Positions 27,582-35,227 are shown, numbered from the stretch's first letter. The stretch: DNA of 64,000 bases from Tautonia marina (GCF_009177065.1 NZ_WEZF01000007.1:234116-298115); one strand, 5' to 3'. Translations and numbers: made by a program. The notes: generated by a model from the letters alone, not told the origin.

Positions 27582-29693
27582 TCATTCGTCGGAAATCTCG
27601 GCCAGGCGACGCCGGCGATCGGCCAGGACCGTTTGATAACGCTCGACCGACGGATCGAGGGCGACGGCCTGTTCGTTGGCCGCGATCGAGTGGGCGAGCC
27701 AGAGCCGAACGCCGTCGAGGTTGTCCCGTTTCCAGCAGTTCTTGGCCTTTTGCTGGTAAACCTCGGCCAGAAGGTAGATATAGGCCGGTTCGGTCGGGTG
27801 TCGATCGTGAAGTTCCTGAGCGATGTCCTCGTACAGCTCGGCGGTGCGCTCGGCCTCGTCGATGCCGTTGACCGTGTGCGCCATGATGCGGCCGCCCAGT
27901 CGTTGCCACTGAAAGAAGAACTTTGAGCCCTCGGGGTGATCGGCATTGCGCTGGCTGATCCCGATGTAAGACATGACGTTCATGATCGGTGTCAACGATG
28001 CCTTGCGAGAGATCCCGAGCATGTCGAGATCCTCCTCAATCGCATCAACCAACGCCGTCACCGATCCCTGCCAGTCGTACGCATAGTCCGTGTGCTCAAG
28101 ATAACCGAGCGTCGCCCCGATCCGGTTCAGGAACCAATGAGTCCCGAGCCGTTCCAGGTTTCCCTCGATATGCGGAGCCGCCGGCGCCAGGCGGATCGCC
28201 TCTCGGAAGGCGTCTCGCGCTTCCATCAGATGAGGCCGGATGTCCTCAAGGGGTTGTTTTTGAGACAGCAGAATATCGGCGGTCAGCAGTTCGACCAGGC
28301 CAAGCGCGTAGAGGTTTGCCGGGTTAATCGTTTCCGAATCCCGAGCCTGCTCCAGACGAACTCGCACAGGGGTGATCTCGGCCAGGACGAACGACGCATC
28401 AATGGCTCGATCCTTGAACAACAAGGAATGCGCATAACTCGAATAATGAGTCAGGACGTCCGTCGAGAGTGTCAGATTCTCCTCCAGGCGAATCAATTCA
28501 CGATCGAGGCGGGCTTGCTCGGCTCTTGAGGCACGCAATCGGGCCGACTGAATGAGGATGAGGCTCCCCACCGACACCGCCAGCGCCAGGCTCAGGCCGG
28601 CAACCAGCGGATTCCGAAGGCACCAGCGGGCCGCGTTCAAGACCTTCGGCGTCGGTCGCTGGCGGATCGGGCGGCCGTCGAGGAAGCGACGGAGATCGTC
28701 GGCCAGTGCCTCGGCCGAGGCGTAGCGACGGCCCGGCGCCTTGCGCAGGCAGGCCAGGCAGATCGTCTCAAGCGCCTCGGGAACATTAGGGTTGAGACGA
28801 CGAACGGAAACCGGTTCCCGATCACGGAGATGAAGATAGGTTTCCAGCTTGGTCGAGGCCAGAAAAGGGGGGCGGCCGGTGAGCATCCGGTAGAGGATGG
28901 CTCCCATCGCATAAACATCGGCCGCCGGACCGAGGGTCTCTCGTTCTGGAACCAGTTGCTCAGGAGCCATGTAGGAGGGAGTTCCGCGCGGTCCGACGGC
29001 CAGTGTCCAGGTGGCAGCGGGGTTTTCCCAGGGTAAGGCCAGGCCAAAGTCGGCGATCAGGGGTTGAGCGTGTTCGAGCGGCTCGTCGCGTCCACCAGCA
29101 AACAGGATGTTCGAAGGCTTGAGATCCAGGTGAAGCAGTTTCGAGTTGTGCACCTGATGAATCGTTCGGGCGATGCATTCCACCAGGTGAGCGGCCGACC
29201 TGGCCGACGGCTCGGGATCGAGTCGCTGTTCCAGACTCCCCCCGGCCAGGTACTCCATGACAAGGCAGACCCAGCCGCCGACCTCGTGAACGTCGAGAAA
29301 TCGGACAACGCCTGGAAGTTCGAGTCGCCGGAGGGCCTCGGCTTCACGTCGCCATCGAGCCAGATCGTCCGGACCGCCCCCAAGGAACTTCAGGGCGACG
29401 GAACGCCCGTCCCGCTCTCGGACCGCCAGGTAGACGACTCCGTGGGCTCCTCGCCCCAGCTCACGCTGGATGAGGAATCCAGGCAACGCGGGTGGTACGA
29501 CCCTCGCATCGCCATCCGGCTCGTGCAAAAGCTCGCGGAACGACGAGGCGTCGGCCAGAAGCTGCTCAAGCCTCGCACGACACCAGTCGCACGATTCGAG
29601 GTGGGCTTCGAGGGCGGCGAACTCGGCGTCGTCAAGGGACTCGGCGTCGAGCTGCCGTAGCTCGTCGAGATCGGGGCAGGCCGCCGTGGCCAT
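27582..29693 (-). CDS. Ser/Thr protein kinase with N-terminal zinc-finger-like segment (non-RD)
   Basis: A 703-residue kinase. Residues 1-60 hold an anti-sigma-type zinc-finger motif (HLESCDWC, H-x3-C-x2-C). The kinase domain runs from about 80 to 345: GRGAHGVVYLAV glycine loop, VALKFLGG lysine, LHLDLKPSNILF catalytic loop and IADFGLAL metal loop. The usual HRD is HLD, so this is a non-RD kinase. A membrane segment (about 370-390) is followed by a helical C-terminal region of about 300 residues, probably outside the cytoplasm. ATG 29691-29693 has AGGAGG five bases before it. It lies 17 bases after the ECF sigma gene, so kinase and sigma factor are one operon and the kinase may act as its regulator. 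Confidence 0.88.
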   Translation of the reverse strand: MATAACPDLDELRQLDAESLDDAEFAALEAHLESCDWCRARLEQLLADASSFRELLHEPDGDARVVPPALPGFLIQRELGRGAHGVVYLAVRERDGRSVALKFLGGGPDDLARWRREAEALRRLELPGVVRFLDVHEVGGWVCLVMEYLAGGSLEQRLDPEPSARSAAHLVECIARTIHQVHNSKLLHLDLKPSNILFAGGRDEPLEHAQPLIADFGLALPWENPAATWTLAVGPRGTPSYMAPEQLVPERETLGPAADVYAMGAILYRMLTGRPPFLASTKLETYLHLRDREPVSVRRLNPNVPEALETICLACLRKAPGRRYASAEALADDLRRFLDGRPIRQRPTPKVLNAARWCLRNPLVAGLSLALAVSVGSLILIQSARLRASRAEQARLDRELIRLEENLTLSTDVLTHYSSYAHSLLFKDRAIDASFVLAEITPVRVRLEQARDSETINPANLYALGLVELLTADILLSQKQPLEDIRPHLMEARDAFREAIRLAPAAPHIEGNLERLGTHWFLNRIGATLGYLEHTDYAYDWQGSVTALVDAIEEDLDMLGISRKASLTPIMNVMSYIGISQRNADHPEGSKFFFQWQRLGGRIMAHTVNGIDEAERTAELYEDIAQELHDRHPTEPAYIYLLAEVYQQKAKNCWKRDNLDGVRLWLAHSIAANEQAVALDPSVERYQTVLADRRRRLAEISDE

Positions 29694-29710
29694 CGCCGCC
29701 TCCTGAATCG

Positions 29711-30307
29711 TCAAGCACTCGGTGTCCGGAATCGTTCCAGCTCGGATCGGAGCATCCGGGCCACGCGCTCTTGATTGCGATAGGTCGCCGCGTAGGTCTT
29801 GCCGAACAGATGACGGACCTCGTCAACCGACATTCCTTCGACGCGAACCATCCAGAAGATCCGCCAGCTTTCGGGCTGAACGCGCCGCTGGACGGCCTGC
29901 AAAACCTCGTCGGGAACCGTTGGGAACCGACCGGCGGCCGAGCATGCCGTGGACGGAGACTCGTGCAAGCGTCGCGCATCGATCATCGCGTCGGGGTCGA
30001 TGATCGGCAACGACCGTCGCCGAGCTCGCAGGAGGTCGATCGCCCGAGACGAGACAACACAACGGAGCCACGCCCGGAAGGTTTTCGAGGGCTCATCGCG
30101 GAAGCTTGTGATTTTCCGGCTGAGCCAGATCATGACGACCTGGCAAAGTTCCTCCAGGTCATCCCCTTCAAGACCGAACCTCCGACCCCAGCACCGGACC
30201 ATCGGCCGGTAGGTGGCATCGAACCGTCCCCAGGCCGAGGCATCACGCCAGTCGGCAACCTTTCCGATCAAGCCGCGATCTGTCTTGCCGCAGTCCGCGA
30301 TCGCCAT
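29711..30307 (-). CDS. ECF-type RNA polymerase sigma factor
   Basis: A 198-residue sigma-70-family protein. Region 2 spans about residues 25-95 (GDDLEELCQVVMIWL, then AWLRCVVSSRAIDLLRARRR) and region 4 about 140-190, with a helix-turn-helix reading SVDEVRHLFGKTYAATYRNQERVARM. There is no region 3, as in ECF sigmas. Planctomycetes have many ECF groups linked to Ser/Thr kinases, and this gene is followed at 17 bases by a kinase with a zinc-finger-like N-terminus, so control by phosphorylation or by binding to that segment is likely (inference). The regulon is unknown. The gene is divergent from the PEP-CTERM gene across 308 bases. Confidence 0.88.
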   Translation of the reverse strand: MAIADCGKTDRGLIGKVADWRDASAWGRFDATYRPMVRCWGRRFGLEGDDLEELCQVVMIWLSRKITSFRDEPSKTFRAWLRCVVSSRAIDLLRARRRSLPIIDPDAMIDARRLHESPSTACSAAGRFPTVPDEVLQAVQRRVQPESWRIFWMVRVEGMSVDEVRHLFGKTYAATYRNQERVARMLRSELERFRTPSA

Positions 30308-30615
30308 CGACCCTCCCCGCAGCCCGCTTCATGGATGAATCACTCCCCCGGTTCGCCACGACCGTGTTCATTCCGATCGTTATCCCTGGTGAGGGAGCCG
30401 TGGTGACGCGTGCCATCGCAATCACACCCACGCAGCAATGAGCAACGCTAACACTCCCCCTCAAATGATGTCAAGCAATGAGAATCGCTGCGCTGCAACA
30501 CGTTGTTTTTTTCTCACAAATGCTTCCTGAAACCCCACATGACGGCCTGAATCACGGGCAAAAAACCATCGCCTGGACAGGATCACGGTGCAATTGCCTC
30601 CCAGGAGTTTCCCCA
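30308..30615. promoter_or_regulatory. Divergent intergenic region between the ECF sigma and PEP-CTERM genes
   Basis: 308 bases with an AT-richer middle (AACACGTTGTTTTTTTCTCAC near 30500). It must carry both promoters. I found no motif I would defend as an ECF-dependent promoter. The PEP-CTERM start at 30616 has AGGAG at 30603-30607. Confidence 0.45.
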
Positions 30616-31650
30616 ATGCCAAGCCACTGTCCTCACCTCCGATTCCTCACCGGACTCATCCTGATCGCCGCCGCGCTGCTCGCCAGTGAGGGTCGGGCAG
30701 AGTTCGTGGTCACCGAGTACGCGAGACTCCCTCGAACTCCCACACAGCTTTCGTTCGGGTCGGACGGATCGCTTTATGCCGGTTCGACGGCGACCGATGG
30801 CGCCGACATCGGGCCATCGTGGGTCTATCGGATTGCCCCCGGTGGGACCTCAGTCACCCGGCACGGGAACGAGCAGATCAACGACCCGGACGCAGTCTTG
30901 TTCGACGCCGAAGGCCGGATCTCGGGTGTTGCCGGGTCGGTCATCGTGGGAGGATTGGCCCCCTGGAATGGCGTCCAGAACCGTGGCCGACTCTCGGCGA
31001 TCCGTCCCAATGAATCGATTGACTTCATCAATTCGCTCCAATTCGAGAATCCGCATCAGATGGTGTTCGACTCCACCGGAAGAATGCTCCTGACGGATAT
31101 TGGCGAGTCTCGGAGCGTGTTCGCCGTGACTCGCGATCCCGGGCCGAATCTTCAAATCACTCGCTTGATTGAATTCGACACCTTTGGAACCACTCCCTCG
31201 GGCCTGGCGATCGGCGCAGGCGACCAGATTTTCACCAGCCACCACGACGGAGTGATTCGCGTGCACAAGGCCGACGGCACGCTGGTCAACAATGCCTTCG
31301 CCACGTTGTTCGATCCGACCGGCTTACCTCCCCAGGGACGACAGACCAATCTCGCGTTCGCTCCCGGCGGGATGTTCGGCACTGACCTGTATGCAAGGGG
31401 CCTGACGGGTGAAATCATTCGGATCGATGCCAGTGGACAAACCGAGGTCATCCTCTCGGGCCTGGGGCCGATCAGCGGGATGACCTTTGGTCCCGATGGG
31501 GCTCTGTATCTGGCCGATCCTCGGAACGACCGCATCCTGAGGGTGACCCCCACGGTCATCCCCGAACCTTCGTCGCTGCTCTTGCTTAGTCTGGGAGGGG
31601 TGGCGGTCGTCGGGGTACAACTGCGTCGGAGATTCAGGCGGCTGGGCTGA
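30616..31650 (+). CDS. PEP-CTERM-sorted beta-propeller protein
   Basis: A 344-residue exported protein. A signal peptide (FLTGLILIAAALLAS, cleavage near GRA) precedes a propeller-like body with repeated SFGSDGSLYAG, AFAPGG and TFGPDGALYLADP blades. The C-terminus is a PEP-CTERM sorting signal: VIPEPSSLLLLSLGG, a hydrophobic helix and RRRFRRLG. In other bacteria such proteins are handled by exosortase and moved to the surface or to exopolymer; no exosortase gene is in this window. ATG 30616 is set by AGGAG eight bases upstream. It may be under control of the neighbouring ECF sigma factor, but nothing in the sequence proves that. Confidence 0.85.
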   Translation: MPSHCPHLRFLTGLILIAAALLASEGRAEFVVTEYARLPRTPTQLSFGSDGSLYAGSTATDGADIGPSWVYRIAPGGTSVTRHGNEQINDPDAVLFDAEGRISGVAGSVIVGGLAPWNGVQNRGRLSAIRPNESIDFINSLQFENPHQMVFDSTGRMLLTDIGESRSVFAVTRDPGPNLQITRLIEFDTFGTTPSGLAIGAGDQIFTSHHDGVIRVHKADGTLVNNAFATLFDPTGLPPQGRQTNLAFAPGGMFGTDLYARGLTGEIIRIDASGQTEVILSGLGPISGMTFGPDGALYLADPRNDRILRVTPTVIPEPSSLLLLSLGGVAVVGVQLRRRFRRLG

Positions 31651-31665
31651 TCCGCAACACTGGGA

Positions 31666-31700
31666 CTCCCCGACCCGCGAATCCCCCCTGGATCGGGGAG
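31666..31700. terminator. Possible hairpin between convergent genes
   Basis: CTCCCCGA at about 31666-31673 pairs with TCGGGGAG at 31693-31700 across a 19-base loop, between the PEP-CTERM and TolB-like genes. No T tract follows, so this is a weak call. Confidence 0.4.
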
Positions 31701-31746
31701 CGCCGGCGAATTGCCGGATGAGTTGCACATTCGCTCAAATTTTCAC

Positions 31747-32709
31747 TCACGGTAATGGCCGACGACTGGCAAAGGCAATGAAGCGGCCATCGGGTGACCA
31801 GGCGGGATCGCGGTCGCCCAGAGGATTGAGAAGCAGGGGGCGGACAACCTCACTGGCCAGGTCGAGAATGAGGATCTGGCTGTTCGGGCGGTCTGGCTGC
31901 TCGGTAAAGGCAATCCGGGAAGCGTCGGGGCTGAGGCTCGCTCCTTCTTCGCGGCTCGGATGATTGGTCAAGCGTCGAGGGGCAGCGACGCCATCGGCTG
32001 GAGCGCGATAAAGATCCCAGCGAACACCCCGGTTGGAGAGAAAAATCACCTCTCGACCGTCGGGGGTCCAGAGGGGCTCGGTATCCATCGCGGGGTTGTC
32101 GGACAGGCGAGCCAGGCTCATGCCGTTGGCCGATCGAACAAAAATATCCCAGCTTGCCCCCTGTCGGCTGGAAAACGCCAGGCGATCATCGGTCGGCGAC
32201 CAGCGCGGCCAGAGGCCCGCGCCGACGTCCTCAATGGCCTCAGGCTGGTCGAGCCGAACAATGGCCAACCGCTCATCATTTCGGCCCAGACGGGTCCAGT
32301 CGGTCGCAATCGTGCGTTTTCCGCTGATCATGCACGCGAGTTTTGACCCATCGTGCGACCAGGAGGGAGCGACACCTTCAACGATCGTTCGAGATGGGCC
32401 GCCCTCCCGGGAAACCACGCGAATCTCAGGCCGTCTGCCCGTCGCATCGAAGGCCGTGAAGGCAAGCAATCGACCGTCGGGCGACCAGCTCGGGTAGGCC
32501 GCCCGATGAAATCCGTTCGGCCCGGAACCAGACGCCGCGACCGTTCGCAGCCCCGTGCCATCAGCCCCAACCACGAACAGGCTGGCCGCCCCCTGAGCCC
32601 AGGCCGAGATCGGACCCGCCAGAACAATCCCGAGGACCACGGTCGTCGTTCGGATGAGTGAGCCACCGCGAGTGGAGCCACCCCGAGAAGCCGAATCGAT
32701 CACGGTCAT
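31747..32709 (-). CDS. TolB-like PD40 beta-propeller protein, exported
   Basis: A 320-residue protein with an N-terminal signal segment (TTTVVLGIVLAGPISAWAQG) and five or six PD40/TolB-type blades, seen as repeated PSWSPDGRLLAFTA, PRWSPTDDRLAFSS, PLWTPDGREVIFLS and PAWSPDGRFIAFAS. It is shorter than TolB and lacks the TolB N-terminal domain, so it is best called a PD40 repeat protein in the periplasm with unknown partner. ATG 32709 is used; a later start near residue 20 would shorten the basic leader. In the ancestral order, before the island was inserted, the aminotransferase gene would have ended about 130 bases upstream on the same strand. Confidence 0.75.
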   Translation of the reverse strand: MTVIDSASRGGSTRGGSLIRTTTVVLGIVLAGPISAWAQGAASLFVVGADGTGLRTVAASGSGPNGFHRAAYPSWSPDGRLLAFTAFDATGRRPEIRVVSREGGPSRTIVEGVAPSWSHDGSKLACMISGKRTIATDWTRLGRNDERLAIVRLDQPEAIEDVGAGLWPRWSPTDDRLAFSSRQGASWDIFVRSANGMSLARLSDNPAMDTEPLWTPDGREVIFLSNRGVRWDLYRAPADGVAAPRRLTNHPSREEGASLSPDASRIAFTEQPDRPNSQILILDLASEVVRPLLLNPLGDRDPAWSPDGRFIAFASRRPLP

Positions 32710-32836
32710 CCCCTTTGTTCATTCGCCCGTGCCCATCGTGGGCCTCGCGAAGATGTTCGACGACGAGTGAGCGTCATTGACAGGAATCGCCTCGACTCGG
32801 ACGGACGATTTCCGATTGAAACGCTTCACCTCCACC

Positions 32837-32911
32837 TCAAACGAGGGCCCGGAGGGTTCGCAAGCGGGCGATGGCCTGATCGAGCGTTTCATCTTGCTTG
32901 CAGAAGCAGAT
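32837..32911 (-). pseudogene. Displaced 3' end of the aminotransferase gene
   Basis: On the minus strand this reads CFCKQDETLDQAIARLRTL then RALV and a TGA stop at 32837-32839. The intact aminotransferase gene at 35530-36705 ends CFCKKTETLDKAVKRLKSL then RALC and stop. After the shared CFCK both tails are exactly 19 residues, 11 of them identical and several of the rest conservative. The fragment has the GC-rich codon choice of the surrounding chromosome, whereas the tail now used by the gene is lysine/AAA-rich. The fragment has no start and no upstream domain; it is interpreted as the original 3' end pushed away by insertion of the island. Confidence 0.85.
32898..32910 (-). repeat. Left attachment-site repeat (attL-like)
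   Basis: TCTGCTTCTGCAA on the minus strand, within the codons for C-F-C-K of the displaced gene end. It is identical to 35591-35603 and the sequences diverge on both sides, as expected for a recombination core. Confidence 0.8.
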
Positions 32912-32918
32912 TTCGAAC

Positions 32919-32996
32919 GTTGCGACGCATCTCATTTGCTGAAAACAGGTTGCGTCGCGCAACTCGACCCTAAAATTTGCTGATTGTCAGCAAATT
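32919..32996. repeat. Cluster of short direct and inverted repeats at the island's left end
   Basis: GTTGCGACGC (32919-32928) recurs as GTTGCGTCGC (32949-32958), and ATTTGCTGA (32934-32942) recurs at 32975-32983. The second set forms palindromes: GTTGCG-tcg-CGCAAC at 32949-32963 and AATTTGCTGA-ttg-TCAGCAAATT at 32974-32996, a perfect 10-bp inverted repeat. Next to an attachment core, such clusters fit arm-type sites for a recombinase or accessory factor. Confidence 0.6.
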
Positions 32997-33087
32997 CCTG
33001 ACGGAGGGCTCTCAGTAAGGGGCCAATCTACTGCATCAGGGGGAGGAAGGGTAGCCGGGGGTGGTTATCGGTCAGTGCGTGCAACAA

Positions 33088-33141
33088 TGTTAGCCGTCCT
33101 AACAAATAATGTTTGACAAGCTAACATGATTGCGCTAGTTT
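33088..33141 (+). promoter_or_regulatory. Sigma-70-type promoter with operator-like half-sites
   Basis: TTGACA at 33113-33118, a 17-base spacer and TAGTTT at 33136-33141 form a plausible promoter for the operon starting at 33196. Immediately upstream is an inverted repeat TGTTAG-ccgtc-CTAACA (33088-33104), and a third CTAACA (33121-33126) lies between the -35 and -10 boxes. This layout suits autorepression, and the operon's third gene is HTH-like. Confidence 0.6.
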
Positions 33142-33195
33142 AGGCTTGTTGTTGGCTGAGCAGATAGCGAGACAAATAATCAAGTGTGAGGGGAT

Positions 33196-33459
33196 GTGAA
33201 AGCAGGCGACAGAATCAGGGTTCAAAAATACATCATGGGGCATCCAGCCTACACTGATGACTACACGGTGGAGGAGTTCCGGCATTGTCTGGGTATTTTC
33301 CTTTCAGGCGCTCACAGGGAAGCGGGCGAGTTCACCCCATTGTGCGATCTGTATGAGCCGGGGCCGGACTCCGAGAAGCGGTATATCAGCAACTACGGCG
33401 AGTATCACACGAACATGGTGCAGGGCTGGATGGACTTGCCAAGGGAGGGTACGGCATGA
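33196..33459 (+). CDS. Unknown small protein of the island, operon gene 1
   Basis: An 87-residue soluble protein that I do not recognise. It starts GTG at 33196, just after a purine-rich GAGGGGAT stretch. It is rich in charged and aromatic residues (EEFRHCLGIFLSGAHREAGEF, and ISNYGEYHTNMVQGWMDLP), with two cysteines and no signal peptide or membrane segment. The stop overlaps the next start as ATGA (33456-33459), so translation is coupled. Its codon use is less GC-biased than in the flanking chromosome. Size and setting resemble small accessory genes of phages and satellites, but no specific function can be assigned. Confidence 0.65.
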   Translation: MKAGDRIRVQKYIMGHPAYTDDYTVEEFRHCLGIFLSGAHREAGEFTPLCDLYEPGPDSEKRYISNYGEYHTNMVQGWMDLPREGTA

Positions 33460-33755
33460 GCATCATCGACGAAATATGGGCGTTGATCACCGTGAGTAAC
33501 CGGCAGTATTACCAGCCGCCCAACCATTTCATCTGCTCACCGCAATATCTGGACGAGCTGAAAAACGAAGCCAAAACCAGCGGAAGCCCGGTTGAGGTGA
33601 AATTCCACGGCGGCGAGTATGGCTACCGTTTGTCCGTGTTCGGCATTCCGGTCTATGTGTCAGGCGATGCGGCGAACATCCAGCCCTACATCAACTCCGC
33701 CAAGCCAGCGAGGAAGCCGGATAACCTTTGGAAAGTACCGGAGGACGCGAAGTGA
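33456..33755 (+). CDS. Unknown small protein of the island, operon gene 2
   Basis: A 99-residue soluble protein, not recognised. The middle contains a short alternating beta-like stretch (VEVKFHGGEYGYRLSVFGIPVYVS) and the C-terminus is lysine/proline-rich. The start ATG 33456 overlaps the stop of gene 1 and its own stop overlaps the next GTG (33752-33755), so all three genes are coupled. The segment FHGGEYGYRLSVFGIPV resembles the capsid-associated or minor structural proteins sometimes seen in phages only in general composition; I would not assign it. Nothing suggests secretion. Confidence 0.65.
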   Translation: MSIIDEIWALITVSNRQYYQPPNHFICSPQYLDELKNEAKTSGSPVEVKFHGGEYGYRLSVFGIPVYVSGDAANIQPYINSAKPARKPDNLWKVPEDAK

Positions 33756-33931
33756 CATCCGACCGCTTCGCCGAACTGGCCGAAACCATCGCTGGCCGCC
33801 ACTGGCGCGTCCGGCTCGGCCCGATGATCGACCGTAGCCGGACGCAGGTGTGGGAGTACGCCACAGGCAGGAGTGCGGTGGATGGCACGGTGGCGAAGCT
33901 GATGGAGGCGCTGGCGAGCGCGAAGCATTAG
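33752..33931 (+). CDS. Small HTH-like DNA-binding protein, operon gene 3
   Basis: A 59-residue protein from GTG 33752, which overlaps the previous stop as GTGA. The sequence FAELAETIAGRHWRVRLGPMI then DRSRTQVWEYATGRSAV has the length and pattern of a Cro/XRE-like helix-turn-helix (first helix, turn, recognition helix with SRTQVWEY). As the last gene of an operon that begins with an operator-like promoter, an autoregulatory role is plausible (inference). Its TAG stop at 33929-33931 overlaps the TAA stop of the opposing gene by two bases, an unusually tight convergence that fits a streamlined element. Confidence 0.6.
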   Translation: MTSDRFAELAETIAGRHWRVRLGPMIDRSRTQVWEYATGRSAVDGTVAKLMEALASAKH

Positions 33932-34479
33932 AGGCCAAATTGCTTCTTCAACGCCTCAAGAATCAGCGGCGGCGCTATTCCCAGAATGAACGGGTTAGTT
34001 GAGAGTGCCCTGATCTGGCCGATGAGCGAAGGCTTCTGATCTTCCGGGATGCTCGTGTCCTCGGTCACGGCGGCGGCAAGCGCATCGAGGATGTTGGTCA
34101 CGGTGATCGTCGTGTTCACTCCGCCGTGAATGTCCCGACCGGCGACGGTGTGTGCGCTACCGATATGCTGGATAATCTGCGTGCGGGCCGCTTCTTCTCG
34201 TCGCTTCAGTGCCTGCTTCTCGTACACGAGTGTCAGCGTGCAATGGCTCATGTCATGCCGCATGATAGCCGGGGCTTTGTGACGCTCTACGCTGGTCACG
34301 ATGAATCGCTCGTCGGTGGATTTGCGGATGAGCAGGTCATCCTCTTCTACATCCATGTCGAGCGGGCCGATCACCTTTTTCCCCTGAAAACTGACCTCAT
34401 ACGTCACCGGCCCGCCGTCGCGCTCGATGACAATGTGATCGTTCAGGAAGTTCTTGAAGGACACGAGACGCCTCCGCAT
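33928..34479 (-). CDS. Unknown island protein with beta-rich N-terminus and helical C-terminus
   Basis: A 183-residue protein, not recognised. Residues about 5-85 look beta-rich (HIVIERDGGPVTYEVSF, then KVIGPLDMDVEEDDLLI and RFIVTSVERH). A basic helix (KQALKRREEAARTQIIQHIG) leads to a glycine-rich segment HTVAGRDIHGGVNTTITV, and the last 60 residues are helical (PSLIGQIRALSTNPFILGIA). Similar 'GRDIxGG' linkers precede effector parts in some bacterial conflict proteins, but this is only a resemblance. The start is ATG 34477-34479 or, better supplied with a ribosome site (GGAGG six bases upstream), GTG 34462-34464. An intrinsic terminator ends only 17 bases before the ATG, so its expression may be separately controlled. 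Confidence 0.65.
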   Translation of the reverse strand: MRRRLVSFKNFLNDHIVIERDGGPVTYEVSFQGKKVIGPLDMDVEEDDLLIRKSTDERFIVTSVERHKAPAIMRHDMSHCTLTLVYEKQALKRREEAARTQIIQHIGSAHTVAGRDIHGGVNTTITVTNILDALAAAVTEDTSIPEDQKPSLIGQIRALSTNPFILGIAPPLILEALKKQFGL

Positions 34480-34496
34480 TCAAAATTAGCCGCAAC

Positions 34497-34521
34497 AAAA
34501 ACCCCGGCGGTGAGGCCGGGG
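34497..34521 (-). terminator. Intrinsic terminator just upstream of an island gene
   Basis: Read on the minus strand: CCCCGGC, a six-base loop, GCCGGGG, then TTTTT and GTTG. The stem is perfect. It follows the DUF4145 gene (34541-35227) and ends 17 bases before the ATG of the 183-residue gene, so it either insulates the two genes or acts as an attenuator. Confidence 0.85.
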
Positions 34522-34540
34522 CGTTGAAACGGTTCGTCGG

Positions 34541-35227
34541 TCAGGGAAGTTCCGGCTTTCCTGCCGCCCTGAGCTTGGCGTTAATAGCCATTTTGCGAGC
34601 CGCGAACTTCGCAGGCTGTACGAAGGCGAAGTCGAAGAGGCCTTCCAGCGTCTCTAGCAACCACTGCGCTTCGCCCGGCTCGACCTCCGTGATCTCCCCT
34701 GTTGACGAATCCTTCATTGGATGGGCTGCGAAATTCCCGACAAGCCTGATTGCATCAAGCTGATCGCTGAGGTGAGCAGGCGGATGAAGCGAGTTGATAA
34801 ATTCCTGAATCTCTTGATGCAACACCGGCTTCGAGATCGAGAAACGATCTCTCAATATTTGCTGGAGCAGCCGACGGCTCAATGCGGCGCTCGACTTGGG
34901 GCTGAGATCGAGGACATAGACGGCCTCATCAAAATCTTCACGATATTCTGGTGGAACCTCGGGAGGCAATTGCTTGATGGCACGGCTGCGTGGATAAATT
35001 ACCTCCTTGAACTTTGGTTCTTCCCAATCGCTTTGCTCGTGATATTGCTTCTCTTTTATGGGCTCTGCAACTGCCAGAGCAACGATAACCTCGGAGCACG
35101 ATGGGCAATTGTCAGCGTAGAAGTAGAGCAACTCGCTCTGCCCAAAAACATCCGTACTCCGCATCTGAATTTGCTGATTCTGACGAATCGGAATATGAAC
35201 GTGCTTTTCACAATACGGGCAGAGCAT
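34541..35227 (-). CDS. Zinc-ribbon DUF4145 protein
   Basis: A 228-residue cytoplasmic protein. The N-terminus has two CxxC pairs, MLCPYC and NCPSC about 35 residues apart, forming a zinc ribbon. From about residue 85 it matches my memory of the DUF4145 family, ending in AIRLVGNFAAHPMKDSSTG, then EVEPGEAQWLLETLEGLFDF and AARKMAINAKLRAAGKPE. DUF4145 is a helical domain found in mobile elements and fused to restriction-like proteins, and I recall it being grouped with HEPN-like folds; the NFAAH segment sits where HEPN proteins keep their R/N-x-H motif, but the exact Rx4-6H spacing is not met. ATG 35225-35227 has GAGGG nine bases upstream. Role in defence is inference from family context. Confidence 0.8.
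   Translation of the reverse strand: MLCPYCEKHVHIPIRQNQQIQMRSTDVFGQSELLYFYADNCPSCSEVIVALAVAEPIKEKQYHEQSDWEEPKFKEVIYPRSRAIKQLPPEVPPEYREDFDEAVYVLDLSPKSSAALSRRLLQQILRDRFSISKPVLHQEIQEFINSLHPPAHLSDQLDAIRLVGNFAAHPMKDSSTGEITEVEPGEAQWLLETLEGLFDFAFVQPAKFAARKMAINAKLRAAGKPELP

Noticed and set aside
32767..32983. Small plus-strand frames at the left junction of the island
   Set aside because: They lie opposite the displaced aminotransferase tail, which explains the sequence better.
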